From NCBI GenBank assembly GCA_030150595.1, contig JASLFQ010000217.1, positions 1 to 6,059 of the forward strand: DNA of 6,059 bases. The letters are read 5' to 3'. Both the position numbers and the translations under genes were made by a program. Positions 5,429 to 6,059 of this stretch are shown piece by piece. The first letter of the stretch is position 1; each line of letters starts with the position of its first letter. Origin of the DNA: Aquirhabdus sp. (lineage in GTDB: Bacteria; Pseudomonadota; Gammaproteobacteria; Pseudomonadales; Moraxellaceae). The notes beneath the pieces are model-generated. The model saw only the letters and a program-made list of their open reading frames with translations, was not told the DNA's origin and did not search any database.

Positions 5429-5868
5429 CACGTCCAGCTCCGCATATACGCGCCGATTATGTTTGGTACACAGATATTACAACTCGTTGGGCAGATAACG
5501 ACATCTATGGTCATGTCAATAATGTGATGTATTACAGTTATTTCGATACGATTGTGAATCGTTATTTAATTGAAATTGGCGGATTGGACATTCATCATGG
5601 CAACGTAATTGGTTTAGTTGTGGATTCTGGTTGTAGTTATTTTTCACCGATTGCATTTCCTGATCGTTTGGATGGCGGACTACGTGTTGCCCATCTTGGA
5701 CACTCATCCGTTTATTATGAAATTGGGGTCTTTAAGGAAGGTGCAGACGCCACAACGGCTCAAGGGCAATTTGTGCATGTGTTTGTGGATCGCGAAACGC
5801 GTAAACCTGTCGCAATCCCTGCTGATTTACGCGAGAAATTAGCTTTATTGGCGTTGGTTAGTGAGTAA
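5425..5868 (+). CDS. Acyl-CoA thioesterase, hotdog fold (4HBT)
   Basis: This 147-residue protein of the 4-hydroxybenzoyl-CoA thioesterase-like family probably hydrolyses acyl-CoA thioesters in the cytosol as an oligomer. The signature near the N-terminus is RWADNDIYGHVNNVMYYSYF (residues 21-40), with the aspartates D24/D26 and H30-V-N-N typical of YbgC/FadM-like enzymes. A hotdog beta-sheet pattern follows to the end, and the length is standard. The start codon overlaps the dehydrogenase stop (ATGA), and only a weak AGG lies upstream, so translation is probably coupled. Pairing with an alcohol dehydrogenase hints at processing of an acyl or aldehyde intermediate, but this is inference. It is followed by a strong terminator. 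Confidence 0.92.
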   Translation: MTRPAPHIRADYVWYTDITTRWADNDIYGHVNNVMYYSYFDTIVNRYLIEIGGLDIHHGNVIGLVVDSGCSYFSPIAFPDRLDGGLRVAHLGHSSVYYEIGVFKEGADATTAQGQFVHVFVDRETRKPVAIPADLREKLALLALVSE

Positions 5869-5875
5869 TTATTAT

Positions 5876-5906
5876 AAAAAGGTGTTTTATATAAAACACC
5901 TTTTTT
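5876..5906 (+). terminator. Bidirectional rho-independent terminator
   Basis: A perfect 13-bp stem (5876-5888 with 5893-5905) around the loop ATAT contains a GGTG/CACC core. It is flanked by A's on the left and six T's on the right (5901-5906), so it can work on both strands. It lies 7 bp after the thioesterase stop. Confidence 0.9.
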
Positions 5907-5935
5907 AATATCTTTAGAGCATTATGACTCTAATA

Positions 5936-5969
5936 CAGACTCTATTTGTATGGCTACCAATAGAGTCTG
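5936..5969. repeat. Perfect 11-bp inverted repeat
   Basis: CAGACTCTATT (5936-5946) and AATAGAGTCTG (5959-5969) are exact reverse complements with a 12-nt loop. No T-run follows directly on either strand, so it is not a classic terminator. A third, direct partial copy (GACTCTAATA) lies just to the left at 5926-5935. It may be a protein site, an RNA-stabilising hairpin or the edge of a small repeat. Confidence 0.55.
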
Positions 5970-5984
5970 ACGTGAAGATTTATA

Positions 5985-6059
5985 TTATTGTTTTTGTCGA
6001 CATAGTGGCGGCAGATAGTAGTCTTGTATATCTTGGCTCATGCATTTCCATGTGATTTG
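5985..6059 (-). CDS. Possible C-terminal end of a convergent gene (partial)
   Basis: The minus strand is open from the window edge for 24 codons to a TAA at 5987-5985, encoding a stretch that includes MSQDIQDYYLPPLCRQKQ. I do not recognise the protein. Support is weak: an open frame of this length is expected by chance about one time in three. The convergent position next to a bidirectional terminator makes a gene end here reasonable. The inverted repeat at 5936-5969 would lie just after its stop. Confidence 0.3.
   Translation of the reverse strand, partial: QITWKCMSQDIQDYYLPPLCRQKQ

Noticed and set aside
5618..5842. Plus-strand 74-codon frame inside the thioesterase gene
   Set aside because: It is a frame shadow of the hotdog thioesterase, whose own frame carries the family signature.

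Overview
The window looks like a piece of a gammaproteobacterial chromosome with moderate GC. The best guess is Moraxellaceae (Acinetobacter or a relative). That guess rests on remembered resemblance of the partial PyrD protein at the left edge and on the general codon style; no search was run. No rRNA, tRNA, CRISPR array, transposase or integrase is visible.

Layout, left to right. (1) 1-603, minus: N-terminal 201 codons of pyrD (class 2 dihydroorotate dehydrogenase), cut by the window edge, with a near-perfect -10 box upstream. (2) About 863-1801, plus: a ten-helix DMT/EamA-type transporter, followed by a clear rho-independent terminator (1853-1896). (3) 1910-3932, minus: three unrelated small metabolic genes in one orientation: a cupin, a glutathione S-transferase (GST)-like protein and an SnoaL/DUF4440-like protein. 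Transcription would run from 3932 towards 1910. They look visibly richer in GC than the linkers between them. (4) 4238-5868, plus: an iron-type alcohol dehydrogenase and a hotdog-fold thioesterase overlapping by ATGA, with a promoter/operator-like region upstream and a strong hairpin terminator after. (5) 5907-6059: a perfect 11-bp inverted repeat and perhaps the last 24 codons of a convergent minus-strand gene.

The most unusual structure is in region 3. The DNA in front of each of the three minus-strand genes is related: the linkers at 2319-2521 and 3933-4128 align along almost their whole length, and the linker at 3347-3509 is a more diverged, collinear copy. Two of the linkers also follow a shared 32-bp element at the 3' end of the preceding gene. 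The two best copies share two hairpins whose stems are kept by paired or wobble-compatible changes, and their homology ends at GTTAGGC/GTTAGTC just before the coding region. The block therefore resembles a small array of modules (shared linker plus a different cargo gene) inserted between ordinary chromosomal genes. An integron-like cassette array, a repeatedly copied promoter/leader, or a structured RNA leader are all possible; the sequence alone does not decide.

Functionally, the dehydrogenase and thioesterase probably form a two-gene operon in alcohol/aldehyde or acyl-CoA metabolism. The three minus-strand genes belong to families common in accessory or detoxification gene pools, and no shared pathway can be read from them.
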